Shown piece after piece: positions 43,051 to 50,664 of a stretch of 64,000 bases of DNA (position 1 is its first letter; every line of letters begins with the position of its first letter). Below the pieces are notes generated by a model. It saw only the letters and a program-made list of their open reading frames with translations. It searched no databases and was not told the DNA's origin. The translations under genes and the position numbers were made by a program. The DNA is taken from contig CAYTOA010000012.1 in the NCBI GenBank assembly GCA_964439265.1, forward strand, positions 1 to 64,000, written 5' to 3'. This stretch comes from JAGVPT01 sp964439265 (GTDB taxonomy: Bacteria; Bacteroidota; Ignavibacteria; UBA10030; UBA8401).

Positions 43051-43866
43051 ATGGAACTATTCAAAATCGGCTTTATCACCATCTCGCTGATTGACGTGTT
43101 CGACATCGCCGTCGTTTCGTTCATCTTCTACCGGCTTTACGTGGTGATGCGCGGGACAATTGCTGCGCAGATATTCGTGGGTATGATGGTTATTGTCGGT
43201 TTTTCGTTTCTTGCTCAAGCCATCAATCTGAAAGCGATGGGGTGGCTGCTGCATACGCTCACCGACATCTGGGTCATCGCCTTCGTGATCTTGTTCCAGC
43301 CTGAAATTCGCCGTCTGCTTTCCACGATCGCGCGGAACAGGATCGTGCGGATGTTCTTGCGGATCGACGTCGATGAGTCGATCGAGGAAATCGCCAGCGC
43401 CGCGGTCGATCTTTCAAAGAAAAAACAGGGAGCATTGATCATCATCGTGCGGGGTACGGGCTTGAAAAGCGTCAGCGAGTCCGGCATCATACTCCAGGCA
43501 AGAGTGAGCAGGGCGCTGCTGCTTTCTATCTTCAATCCAAAATCGCCGCTCCACGACGGCGCTGTGATCGTGAACGACAGGACTATCGAAGCGGCCCGGT
43601 GTACGCTGCCGTTGTCGGCCGTGACACGTGTGGGCGACATCGTGTTAGGAATGCGGCATCGAGCTGCGCTGGGCATTTCGGAACAGGCGGATGTCATTTC
43701 CGTAGTGGTATCTGAAGAGACCGGAACAATTTCGCTTGCTGAAGACGGCACGCTGTTGCGGGGGCTGAAATCGCAAGAGCTGCGGAAAGAGCTCCGCGGA
43801 CGCCTCGTCCTTTCAATGGAACGATCGTGGAAGAACATGTGGCAGGCAGTACAGGACGAAGTGTAG
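43051..43866 (+). CDS. cdaA: Diadenylate cyclase CdaA (DacA)
   Basis: A 271-residue membrane-bound c-di-AMP synthase. Three N-terminal helices (IDVFDIAVVSFIFYRLYVVM, IFVGMMVIVGFSFLAQAI, HTLTDIWVIAFVILF) are followed by QPEIRRLLSTIARNR and the DAC domain, with SPLHDGAVIVND (DGA motif) and LGMRHRAALGISEQADV (RHR motif), the two catalytic motifs. c-di-AMP controls potassium and cell-wall homeostasis. Adjacent to folP, as in many genomes. Confidence 0.95.
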   Translation: MELFKIGFITISLIDVFDIAVVSFIFYRLYVVMRGTIAAQIFVGMMVIVGFSFLAQAINLKAMGWLLHTLTDIWVIAFVILFQPEIRRLLSTIARNRIVRMFLRIDVDESIEEIASAAVDLSKKKQGALIIIVRGTGLKSVSESGIILQARVSRALLLSIFNPKSPLHDGAVIVNDRTIEAARCTLPLSAVTRVGDIVLGMRHRAALGISEQADVISVVVSEETGTISLAEDGTLLRGLKSQELRKELRGRLVLSMERSWKNMWQAVQDEV

Positions 43867-43886
43867 CGTGACGGAATCGAGTGTCA

Positions 43887-44552
43887 ATGAAGAATATCGG
43901 CGTTATCATTCCTGCGTTCAACGCGGGCGGGACGATCGGCGCAGTGATCGCCGGGGTTGCACAATATATCAACCGCGCAAACATTATCGTCGTCGACGAC
44001 GGCTCTTCGGATACGACCGCATCGGTGGCAGCATCCTTTGATGTTCGAGTCTTACGGCATTCAGTGAACAGTGGAAAGGGAGCCGCACTTCAAACCGGCT
44101 TTGATTCTGTGCTTGAGACTTCCCTCGACGCCGTCATTACGCTGGACGCCGACCTCCAGCATCCCCCCGATTGCATCCCGCAGTTTACCGGCCTCTATTC
44201 GTCAGGCGAGTTCGATATCATCATCGGGAGCCGGCTTCACAATAGAAAAGGAATGCCGTTTCACCGCATTCTCTCGAACACGATTACGACGTTTTTGGTC
44301 TCCGCGCGAACTGCAAAAAAAATTACCGACAGTCAATCGGGCTACCGTCTGATCGATCGGAAGGTACTAGAGGCTCTTCGTCTGCAATCGCTGGGGTTTG
44401 AGGCCGAGACGGAATTCATTATCAAGGCGGCTTCGCTTGGGTTTCGGTTCGGATCAGTTCCAATACGGACGATCTATGCGGGGGAGAAAAGTTATATGAC
44501 AAATTTTGCAACGACAGTGAATTTTATAAGAGTATTGTTTCAGGATTATTAA
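43887..44552 (+). CDS. Glycosyltransferase family 2
   Basis: A 221-residue GT-A fold enzyme: IGVIIPAFNAGGTIGAVIAG, IIVVDDGSSDTTASVA, NSGKGAALQTGF and ITLDADLQHPPDCIPQF with the metal-binding DxD, then SQSGYRLIDRKVL and LGFEAETEFI. It resembles dolichyl/polyprenyl-phosphate sugar transferases but lacks C-terminal membrane helices. Start at ATG 43887; a GTG 6 bases earlier is also in frame. Acceptor unknown. Confidence 0.88.
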   Translation: MKNIGVIIPAFNAGGTIGAVIAGVAQYINRANIIVVDDGSSDTTASVAASFDVRVLRHSVNSGKGAALQTGFDSVLETSLDAVITLDADLQHPPDCIPQFTGLYSSGEFDIIIGSRLHNRKGMPFHRILSNTITTFLVSARTAKKITDSQSGYRLIDRKVLEALRLQSLGFEAETEFIIKAASLGFRFGSVPIRTIYAGEKSYMTNFATTVNFIRVLFQDY

Positions 44553-44565
44553 CTTATGTTGCCCT

Positions 44566-44634
44566 CTCTGTGCATCCTCTGTGTCACTCTGTGTAAAAAA
44601 ACCGTTTCACTGAGTGACACAGAGAAGCACAGAG
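44566..44634. repeat. Dispersed hairpin repeat, CTCTGTGTCAC variant
   Basis: The arm at 44566-44589 (CTCTGTGCATCC then TCTGTGTCACTC) and the arm at 44612-44634 (GAGTGACACAGAG then AAGCACAGAG) pair along about 22 of 23 positions with a one-base bulge. It lies in the gap between the glycosyltransferase and pcm genes. Confidence 0.75.
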
Positions 44635-44672
44635 TTTAACGGTTCCACAAAAATATAAACATTAGGGCTCTT

Positions 44673-45308
44673 TTGGGACGATTCGAAACTGAACGAAAAG
44701 AAATGATTTCATTATTGGAAACGAGGGGAATCACCGACCCCAACGTCCTCGCGGCAATGACGAAAGTTGAACGTCATCTTTTTGTAGAGCAGCCGTTTGT
44801 GAACCGTGCGTACGAGGATAGCGCGCTCCCTATCGGCCATGAGCAGACCATTTCTCAGCCGTATACAGTAGCATATATGACTCAGGCGCTCGCATGCAAA
44901 CCTGGAAATAAAGTGCTCGAAGTGGGGACAGGGTCGGGTTACCAGGCGGTTGTTCTCGCTAAGATGGGATGCAGGGTGTTCACGATCGAACGCCATCTCG
45001 GACTCCTCTCTGAGGCAAGAAAGATGTTCGACAAAATGAACCTTCGCATCGCATCGAAAGGGGGAGACGGCACAATTGGATGGAGTGAATTTGCTCCGTT
45101 CGACGGAATTATCGTCACCGCCGGCGCCCCCGATGTTCCGGAATCGCTCAAGCAGCAGCTCGCCGACGGCGGGCGGTTGGTGATCCCTGTCGGTGATCGT
45201 GAAGTTCAGAAAGTGCTGGTGATCAAAAGAATGGGCGAGAAGTTCATGACGGAAGAAACCTTCGGCTTCAAATTTGTACCCCTCGTCGGAAAAAATGGAT
45301 GGAGTTGA
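44673..45308 (+). CDS. pcm: Protein-L-isoaspartate O-methyltransferase
   Basis: 211 residues (TTG start at 44673; ATG 44703 would give 201). It repairs isoaspartyl residues with SAM. MISLLETRGITDPNVLAAM, VERHLFV, YEDSALPIGHEQTISQPYTV, then VLEVGTGSGYQAVVLAKMG for SAM binding, and PFDGIIVTAGAPDVPESL are family hallmarks. The TTG start keeps the usual ten or so residues before the first conserved helix. The end overlaps miaA by 10 bases. Confidence 0.94.
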   Translation: MGRFETERKEMISLLETRGITDPNVLAAMTKVERHLFVEQPFVNRAYEDSALPIGHEQTISQPYTVAYMTQALACKPGNKVLEVGTGSGYQAVVLAKMGCRVFTIERHLGLLSEARKMFDKMNLRIASKGGDGTIGWSEFAPFDGIIVTAGAPDVPESLKQQLADGGRLVIPVGDREVQKVLVIKRMGEKFMTEETFGFKFVPLVGKNGWS

Positions 45309-46234
45309 GCAGCCCCCTTCCCACAATTCTCGTTATCGTCGGCCCTACGGCTTCGGGAAAAACCTCACTTGCTCTTGAAATCGCCCGCCGCACGTCTGCA
45401 GAGATCATTTCCGCAGACTCACGCCAGGTGTATCAATATCTCACTATTGGAACGGCGAAACCGACTCCGGATGAACTAAAGGAGGTCAAACATTATTTTG
45501 TGGATCAAATCCTTCCAGATCAGCACTTCAGCGCTGGCGAGTTCGGCATCGACGGCAGAAAAATAATCGACAAGATCATCGGGCAAAAAAAAATGCCGGT
45601 CATCGTCGGCGGGACCGGTCTCTATATTCGCTCGCTTGTCGACGGATTGTTTTCGGGCCCCGGCAGAGAAGAACATTTACGCGAAAACTTGGAAGCCAGG
45701 CTGGAGTCGGAGGGAGTTGATGTCCTTCTTGAGGAATTACGGCGTGTTGATCCCGAAGCGGCGGCAAGAATGCTCCCGTCGAATCAACGGAGGATCATAC
45801 GTGCGCTGGAAGTTTATTACGCGACCGGAAAGCCGATTTCGCAGCATCACGGCGAACATGAGAAGAAGAAGTTTTTCAATCCTGTCTTTGCCGGGCTGCA
45901 GTGGGAACGGAAGAAACTGTACGACCGGGTCAATTCCCGTGTTGAGAGAATGCTTGCCGCCGGTTTTTTGGATGAGGTGAAGGGATTGGTCTCCCGCGGT
46001 TATGACGACCAGTACAAATCTCTTCAGACAGTGGGCTATAAAGAGGCGTTTGCCTTCCTGCGGAAAGATATTAGTTACGAGCGGATGGTCGAATTGATGA
46101 AGCAGAATACCCGCCGTTTTGCCAAGCGCCAATTGACCTGGTTTAGGAGGGACGCAAGGATTCGTTGGTTCGATATCGGTGAAGAGAACGAGATTCCGCG
46201 GATTGCAGAAGAGGTTTTGATTTTGCTGAAATAA
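45299..46234 (+). CDS. miaA: tRNA dimethylallyltransferase MiaA
   Basis: 311 residues. It prenylates A37 of tRNAs reading U-starting codons. LVIVGPTASGKTSLALEIA is the P-loop; ADSRQVYQYLTIGTAKPT, VGGTGLYIRSLVDGL, NQRRIIRALEVYYATGKP and SLQTVGYKEAFAFL are characteristic; KRQLTWFRRDARIRWFD is near the C-terminus. Translationally coupled to pcm by overlap; a tRNA-Ala gene follows 26 bases later. Confidence 0.96.
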   Translation: MELSSPLPTILVIVGPTASGKTSLALEIARRTSAEIISADSRQVYQYLTIGTAKPTPDELKEVKHYFVDQILPDQHFSAGEFGIDGRKIIDKIIGQKKMPVIVGGTGLYIRSLVDGLFSGPGREEHLRENLEARLESEGVDVLLEELRRVDPEAAARMLPSNQRRIIRALEVYYATGKPISQHHGEHEKKKFFNPVFAGLQWERKKLYDRVNSRVERMLAAGFLDEVKGLVSRGYDDQYKSLQTVGYKEAFAFLRKDISYERMVELMKQNTRRFAKRQLTWFRRDARIRWFDIGEENEIPRIAEEVLILLK

Positions 46235-46259
46235 TTTTGTATAATTGATCGAGTCATAA

Positions 46260-46332
46260 GGGCCGTTAGCTCAGCTGGGAGAGCGCGTGAATGGCATTCA
46301 CGAGGTCAGCGGTTCGATCCCGCTACGGTCCA
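46260..46332 (+). tRNA. tRNA-Ala (anticodon GGC)
   Basis: A 73-base cloverleaf: acceptor GGGCCGT pairs with ACGGTCC (46325-46331) with one G-T; D-arm TAGCTCAGCTGGGAGAGC; anticodon stem GTGAA/TTCAC around the TGGCA loop centre, anticodon GGC; T-arm GGTTCGATCCC. Discriminator A, CCA not encoded. Confidence 0.96.
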
Positions 46333-46341
46333 CATCAAACG

Positions 46342-46374
46342 AAAAAAGGGAACAACATTGTTGTTCCCTTTTTT
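46342..46374. terminator. Perfect bidirectional terminator between two tRNA genes
   Basis: 46342-46356 (six A then GGGAACAAC) pairs exactly with 46360-46374 across a three-base ATT loop. A-run and T-run flank the stem, so it can end both convergent tRNA transcripts. Confidence 0.92.
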
Positions 46375-46378
46375 ATTG

Positions 46379-46453
46379 TCGGGGCGGGGAGATTCGAACT
46401 CCCGACCTCTTGGTCCCGAACCAAGCGCTCTAGCCGGGCTGAGCCACGCCCCG
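46379..46453 (-). tRNA. tRNA-Pro (anticodon CGG)
   Basis: A 75-base cloverleaf on the minus strand. Acceptor CGGGGCG (from 46453) pairs with CGCCCCG (46386-46380). Anticodon stem CTTGG/CCAAG surrounds TTCGGGA, anticodon CGG. T-arm GAGTTCGAATCTC. Discriminator A; CCA not encoded. The A-type loop fits proline. Confidence 0.95.
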
Positions 46454-46556
46454 TATTTCGTTATACTGTTTTGACTTCGTGGTGCGCATCAATATACGAA
46501 CGATTGCCCAATTTGTCAACGAAATGAAGCTGCTCAAAAAATTCTTCATTTTGTAC

Positions 46557-46612
46557 TTGACAAATTCCTTCCGATAGTATATATTCCACTATAGTAAAAA
46601 TATATACACTAT
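46557..46612 (+). promoter_or_regulatory. lexA promoter with palindromic operator candidates
   Basis: TTGACA (46557-46562) and TATATT (46580-46585) are spaced by 17 bases, a near-consensus promoter. Inverted ATAGT/ACTAT units lie at 46574-46578, 46588-46595 (ACTATAGT) and 46608-46612, straddling the -10 element and transcription start. Overlap of dyads with the core promoter fits LexA autorepression. Confidence 0.6.
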
Positions 46613-46627
46613 GTAAAGGATTTCACT

Positions 46628-47293
46628 ATGCCATCGCCATCGGTCGAACTCACCTCCCGTCAGCAAAAGGTCTATAACTTTGTGAAGCAGTTCATCGAGG
46701 ACAACAGTTACCCTCCGACGCTGCAGGAAATTTCCGACAAGTTGAAGATCCAGCCGAGCGCCGCCCGGATGCACCTTCTTCTTATGGAAAAGAAGAAGGC
46801 GCTGCGGTACGTTCCGAACACTTCACGCGGCATCGAACTGCTGCATGAACGGCCGTCCGGCATTCCGATCTACGGAAGTGCGCCGGCAGGGCATCCGTTC
46901 ACCTCTCAGGAAAACATGGTCGATACCTTCGAGGTCCGGCGCTACATTACTGCGTCCGACGATTTGTTCGGCATTTACGTCCGGGGCGACAGCATGAAGG
47001 ATGCGCAGCTTTCTACCGGCGACCTGCTCTTCGTCGACCCCAAAAAGGACCCCCGTAACGGCGAGATCGTGGTCGCCGCCGTGGAAGGAGAGCCGACGAT
47101 CAAACGGTATTATAGAGAAGAGAGCGGCGTGGTGCTTCGTCCGGAAAATAAGAAATACAAGCCGATTCACGTCAGCAGAAGCGACGAAAATTTCAAAGTA
47201 CTCGGCGTTGTGGTCGGGATGATCCGCGCCCTCGACAAAAAGAAGATCGACGCGTTGACCGATGAATACAAAGCGTACTCAAAGGCATCGTGA
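46628..47293 (+). CDS. lexA: LexA repressor
   Basis: A 221-residue SOS repressor. The winged helix N-terminus LTSRQQKVYNFVKQFIEDN with SYPPTLQEISDKL reads DNA. The self-cleavage site is A87-G88 in YGSAPAGHPF, and the serine-lysine dyad is S122 (VRGDSMKDA) and K159 (GEPTIKRYY). On DNA damage RecA filaments trigger cleavage. The gene has its own strong promoter with palindromes, and repair genes (SRAP, PolB cassette) lie 4-9 kb downstream. Confidence 0.96.
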   Translation: MPSPSVELTSRQQKVYNFVKQFIEDNSYPPTLQEISDKLKIQPSAARMHLLLMEKKKALRYVPNTSRGIELLHERPSGIPIYGSAPAGHPFTSQENMVDTFEVRRYITASDDLFGIYVRGDSMKDAQLSTGDLLFVDPKKDPRNGEIVVAAVEGEPTIKRYYREESGVVLRPENKKYKPIHVSRSDENFKVLGVVVGMIRALDKKKIDALTDEYKAYSKAS

Positions 47294-47307
47294 GGAACGA
47301 GGTGGCT

Positions 47308-47508
47308 ATGGCAACGTCGACATATTCGATAGAAGAAGAACGGCAGATCAATTTTTATCTCAAACAGATCCTGGACCTGCTGAGCGTGCGCATTCCGGAA
47401 GACCATTTTGGGACGGTGGAGATCGCATTCCCGCGCCAGAACGGCAAGATAGCCGGGGAAGTGGAGATAAAATTACGTTCGAAGCATCGGCGGGGAAAGG
47501 TCCAGTAA
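47308..47508 (+). CDS. Small hypothetical protein after lexA
   Basis: 66 residues from ATG 47308, with GAGGTGG just upstream; a GTG at 47290 overlapping lexA is the alternative. Contents: MATSTYSIEEERQINFYLKQ then a short beta-rich tail with GKIAGEVEIKLRSK. No family recognised. Spacing of 14 bases to lexA suggests it shares the lexA transcript and so SOS control. Confidence 0.65.
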   Translation: MATSTYSIEEERQINFYLKQILDLLSVRIPEDHFGTVEIAFPRQNGKIAGEVEIKLRSKHRRGKVQ

Positions 47509-47559
47509 CAGCCAACTGATCGCAAATTTTGTTATTGATAATTTTACGGACAGGAAACA

Positions 47560-47964
47560 ATGATGAACCGCGCAACAGGAACATTTGAAGTGAAGCTCAA
47601 TCCTCAGAAACTGGCGGACGGTGCGGCGGACTCAACATTAGGGCGGCTGTCGATCGACAAGCAGTTTCACGGTGATCTTGAAGCTGTCAGCACGGGGGAG
47701 ATGCTGAGTGCGGGAACGAGCGTTAAAGGGTCGGCCGGATATGTCGCGATTGAGCGGGTCAGCGGCACGCTGCAGGGGCGCAGCGGTGCTTTCGCGCTGC
47801 AGCATAGCGGCACCATGACACGCGGTGCTGCACAGCTGAGCGTTACCGTCGTGCCCGATTCCGGAACGGACCAGCTGGCCGGACTTGCCGGGCAGATGAC
47901 AATCAATATCGTTGACGGGAAACATTTTTATGATTTCGATTACACGATCGCAGAAACCCATTGA
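47560..47964 (+). CDS. DUF3224 family protein
   Basis: 134 residues with the DUF3224 pattern: ATGTFEVKLNPQ at the start, GRLSIDKQFHGDLEAVSTGEML, GYVAIERVSGTLQGRSGAF with LQHSGTM, and a glycine-rich VVPDSGTDQLAGLAGQM. A beta-barrel of allene-oxide-cyclase-like type is expected; the biochemical role of the family is unknown. It begins a run of four small unrelated genes on the plus strand that look accessory. Confidence 0.85.
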   Translation: MMNRATGTFEVKLNPQKLADGAADSTLGRLSIDKQFHGDLEAVSTGEMLSAGTSVKGSAGYVAIERVSGTLQGRSGAFALQHSGTMTRGAAQLSVTVVPDSGTDQLAGLAGQMTINIVDGKHFYDFDYTIAETH

Positions 47965-47973
47965 AGGACGCCG

Positions 47974-48300
47974 ATGAGAATGGAAACGACCGAAGAGTTA
48001 TATAAAGAGCTGCTGTCGCTTCTGAAAAAAGTCGGGACATTTGAAACCGAGCAGAAGAAAGAATCTATCCATATCGTGAACGGCAGGGCGTTTGTGGGCG
48101 TCCACCCAAAAAAGAGTTACCTGGGAGTGAATATCGTTCTTGAAAAAGGCGAGAGTCTGCTCAAGGCTGATAAGATTGAACAGGTTTCCGCTCGCCGGTT
48201 TCATCATTTTTTTAAGATAACATCGAAACGGCAGATGAATAAACCGTTTGTCCGGCTGCTGCACGAGGCCTATCAACTCACAAACCTCACGGAGAAATAA
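47974..48300 (+). CDS. DUF5655-type protein
   Basis: 108 residues. GRAFVGVHPKKSYLGVNIVL followed by QVSARRFHHFFKITSKRQM and a last helix LHEAYQLTNL match the DUF5655 pattern I know from small bacterial proteins and from the tails of larger ones. Function unknown. Nine bases after the DUF3224 gene. Confidence 0.75.
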   Translation: MRMETTEELYKELLSLLKKVGTFETEQKKESIHIVNGRAFVGVHPKKSYLGVNIVLEKGESLLKADKIEQVSARRFHHFFKITSKRQMNKPFVRLLHEAYQLTNLTEK

Positions 48301-48304
48301 TATC

Positions 48305-48736
48305 ATGGCAAAGCATCCTCTCCTTTTGCGAAAGACGCTGAGCATCAAGGCTCCGGCGTCGAAAGTGTGGGAAGCGTTGACGTCCCCGGAATGGATCAAG
48401 CAATACCTGTTTGGCACGAAGGTGATCTCCGACTGGAAAGCGGGAAGCCCGATTCGTTTCACTGGGACGTGGGAAGGAAAAGAATACGAAGACAAAGGAA
48501 CGATCCTGAAATTCGAAAAAGGGAAGGTTTTCCAATACAGCTATTGGAGTTCCTTTTCATCGACGCCCGACATTCCGGAAAACTATGCCGTCCTGACATT
48601 CGAGCTCTCATCGCATGGCGATAAGACCGAGCTTTTGCTGACTCAGGACAATATTGCCAGCGAAGCGGAGCTGGAACATTCCAGCAAGAATTGGGAAGGA
48701 GTATTGGGAGCGATGAAAAAGCTGATTGAAAAATGA
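48305..48736 (+). CDS. SRPBCC (AHSA1-type) domain protein
   Basis: 143 residues. RKTLSIKAPASKVWEALTSP, IKQYLFGTKVISDWKAGSPI, FTGTWEGKEYEDKGTIL and the final KNWEGVLGAMKKLIEK define the Aha1-like START fold used for binding hydrophobic ligands. Ligand unknown. Start at ATG 48305, 4 bases after the stop of the DUF5655 gene; the in-frame upstream codons overlap that gene. Confidence 0.9.
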   Translation: MAKHPLLLRKTLSIKAPASKVWEALTSPEWIKQYLFGTKVISDWKAGSPIRFTGTWEGKEYEDKGTILKFEKGKVFQYSYWSSFSSTPDIPENYAVLTFELSSHGDKTELLLTQDNIASEAELEHSSKNWEGVLGAMKKLIEK

Positions 48737-48865
48737 AGCGCGGTCGGAGATCCCTGAATTATTAGTTGCGACATTGATTATGAAAAGAATAAAGCATAAG
48801 AGGTCAAAAAGCTTTTATGACGTGATGCCAGATGGTGCGGTTCTTTCCCTTTTAAAACAAATCCG

Positions 48866-49108
48866 TTGGAAGAAAAGCTGAAGAGTTTTTTAGAGGGACG
48901 CAAGCGTTACAATGGTGAGATTTATGAGTTCGTTCTGAAGTGTGGCTTTTTGCCAAAGCATGCCAATGAAGTTTTTTTCAATTGGCAAAACAAGGATATA
49001 TTAATTGTGGAAACTGATAAAGGAGAAAAAGCGCGGAAACGTGCATTCTACATAGCGTATAAATACTATCACGATGACAGCAAAAAAGTTAAATTCGAAT
49101 TAAGGTAA
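48866..49108 (+). CDS. Small protein before DUF5131, start unclear, possibly broken
   Basis: 80 residues from a TTG at 48866 without a visible ribosome-binding site; a TGA lies in frame at 48818. An overlapping 33-codon reading starts at ATG 48780 in another frame and stops at TGA just inside the gene, so the pair may be one frameshifted gene. The part seen is a winged-helix-like helical protein (EEKLKSFLEGRKRYNGEIYE at the start). DUF5131 genes are usually accompanied by a partner gene, which this may have been. Its DNA is clearly richer in A+T than the flanks. Confidence 0.5.
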   Translation: MEEKLKSFLEGRKRYNGEIYEFVLKCGFLPKHANEVFFNWQNKDILIVETDKGEKARKRAFYIAYKYYHDDSKKVKFELR

Positions 49109-49109
49109 T

Positions 49110-49835
49110 ATGGCACAGTCAAGCATTGAATGGACTGAGATGACGTGGAACCCGACAACCGGGTGTTCCAAAATCTCCGCTGGATGCAAATTTTGCTATG
49201 CCGAGATCATGTCTCGTCGGTTGCAAGGGATGGGCATTGAAAAGTATAAAGATGGATTTGCTGTAAGAATGCATCCGGACGCATTAAGGATTCCATACTC
49301 TTGGAAAACATCAAAAATTGTTTTTGTTAATTCGATGAGTGATTTATTCCATGAAAACATTCCTTTAGAGTTTATTCAACGGGTTTTTGATGTGATGAAT
49401 GACAATCCGCAGCATGTTTTTCAGATACTCACGAAAAGAGCTGAGAGACTTTTAAAGCTTCATTCAGGACTGAAATGGACGCACAATATTTGGATGGGGG
49501 TTTCCGTTGAGAACGACAAAGTGAAGCACCGGATCGACTTATTACGGAAGACAAAGGCAAAGGTGAAATTCCTTTCCTGCGAGCCTCTTATTGGACCGCT
49601 TTACGATATGAATCTAAAGAAACTAGATTGGGTGATTGTCGGCGGTGAAAGCGGGCATCGGCCGCGGCCAATGGAAACGGATTGGGTTTTGGATATTCAG
49701 GGGCAATGTAAAAAAGCCGATGTCGCTTTCTTTTTTAAACAATGGGGTGGAAGAAATAAAAAGAAAAATGGCAGGCTTCTTAACGGCCAGACGTATGATG
49801 AGATGCCTGAAATGATGGAATTAGAAAAGGAATAA
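49110..49835 (+). CDS. DUF5131 family protein (phage Gp37/Gp68-like, three-Cys motif)
   Basis: 241 residues. SIEWTEMTWNPTTGCSKISA, then GCKFCYAEIMSRRLQ gives the C-x6-C-x2-C motif reminiscent of radical SAM enzymes. FVNSMSDLFHENIPLEFI, FQILTKRAERLLKL, WMGVSVENDKVKHRI, KFLSCEPLIGPL, VIVGGESGHRPRPM and FFFKQWGGRNKKKNGRLL complete the family pattern. Members occur in phages and genomic islands next to the three-Cys-motif partner; catalytic role unknown. One base after the preceding small gene and more A/T-rich than the region, so probably acquired. Confidence 0.92.
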   Translation: MAQSSIEWTEMTWNPTTGCSKISAGCKFCYAEIMSRRLQGMGIEKYKDGFAVRMHPDALRIPYSWKTSKIVFVNSMSDLFHENIPLEFIQRVFDVMNDNPQHVFQILTKRAERLLKLHSGLKWTHNIWMGVSVENDKVKHRIDLLRKTKAKVKFLSCEPLIGPLYDMNLKKLDWVIVGGESGHRPRPMETDWVLDIQGQCKKADVAFFFKQWGGRNKKKNGRLLNGQTYDEMPEMMELEKE

Positions 49836-49839
49836 TTCG

Positions 49840-50322
49840 ATGAAAATATTCAGGATGCCGATTTTATCTGTTCTTACGCTTTGCCTCTTTGGTTTTCTTA
49901 GCTTTACACTGTATGCCCAGGACTCATTACATTCCACAACAAAGGGATCAGCCGTGACAGTCTCAAACAACAATCTTCGCATCGATTATATAGAGTTTTC
50001 CGCCGTCGATATTGCAGCGGTAAGGAATTTTTACTCGGCCGTTTTTGGTTGGCAATTTACCGACTACGGGCCCGACTACACGAGTTTCGAGGATGGCCGG
50101 ATCAGCGGAGGGTTCGCGAAGGCGCCATCGGTCTCCGGCAGCGGCGTGCTCGTGGTGATCTATTCGTCCGAACTGGAAAAAACGAAAGATGCTGTCGTTC
50201 GCAACGGCGGGAAAATAACGAAACCGCCGTTCAATTTCCCCGGCGGTTGGCGTTTTCACTTTACCGACCCGAGTGGAAATGAGCTTGCTGTATGGAGTGA
50301 GAATAACGGCGTCAAAAAATAG
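49840..50322 (+). CDS. Exported VOC (glyoxalase-like) domain protein
   Basis: 160 residues: a signal peptide (PILSVLTLCLFGFLSFTLYAQ core) followed by one VOC module with DYIEFSAVDIAAVRNFYSAV, FGWQFTDYGPDYTSF, GVLVVIYSSELEKTKDAVV and FHFTDPSGNELAVWS (last metal-ligand Glu). VOC proteins are mostly cytosolic, so export is unusual. Metal-binding residues are only partly conserved. Starts 4 bases after DUF5131. Substrate unknown. Confidence 0.85.
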   Translation: MKIFRMPILSVLTLCLFGFLSFTLYAQDSLHSTTKGSAVTVSNNNLRIDYIEFSAVDIAAVRNFYSAVFGWQFTDYGPDYTSFEDGRISGGFAKAPSVSGSGVLVVIYSSELEKTKDAVVRNGGKITKPPFNFPGGWRFHFTDPSGNELAVWSENNGVKK

Positions 50323-50438
50323 TCTCACGCAAAGCTGCCAAGGCGCAAAATGCATTGCAAATAAAATTTGCGCGGCTTTGCGACTGGCGAAGCCATCATC
50401 CTGGGGAGTCCTTCGGACCTTCGGGAATTGCGCGAGAC
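50322..50438. repeat. Dispersed hairpin repeat, copy 4
   Basis: GTCTCACGCAA (50322-50332) faces TTGCGCGAGAC (50428-50438) with one mismatch; inside, AAAGCTGCC-AAGGCGCAAA opposes TTTGCGCGGCTTTGCG. It begins at the stop codon region of the VOC gene. Same core as copies near 3.3, 18.1 and 25.6 kb. Confidence 0.7.
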
Positions 50439-50499
50439 AAGTGTTCTTGATTTTCCAGAGGTCTACATAATAAGTATATGACTTAGTTTTTGTCTGTTT

Positions 50500-50530
50500 C
50501 CTTTTGTGCTTCTTCGTGTCCTTCGTGGAT
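50500..50530. repeat. Dispersed repeat, TTTGTGCTTCTTCGTG variant
   Basis: CCTTTTGTGCTTCTTCGTGT followed by CCTTCGTGGAT is a single-arm relative of the hairpin repeats. It is about 60 bases after copy 4. Confidence 0.5.
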
Positions 50531-50581
50531 CGCCCGGTAAGAAGAATGTAACGACATAGCAACAGGGTTGTTGAAATACTC

Positions 50582-50632
50582 AAGCCCGGTTTTGTGAAGA
50601 GCGCCGTCATGCGTTCTCTCGAAACCGGGTTT
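50582..50632 (+). terminator. Long hairpin with T-run upstream of DUF72
   Basis: CCCGGTTT (50585-50592) pairs with AAACCGGG (50622-50629), with an inner GAGCGC/GCGTTC stem, followed by TTTTTT. It ends 33 bases before the DUF72 start, so it may end read-through from upstream or act as a leader structure. Together with 50323-50664 this gap holds repeats and this hairpin but no gene. Confidence 0.6.
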
Positions 50633-50664
50633 TTTGTTTGTCTTCATCTCACAAGGAGGCTGCA

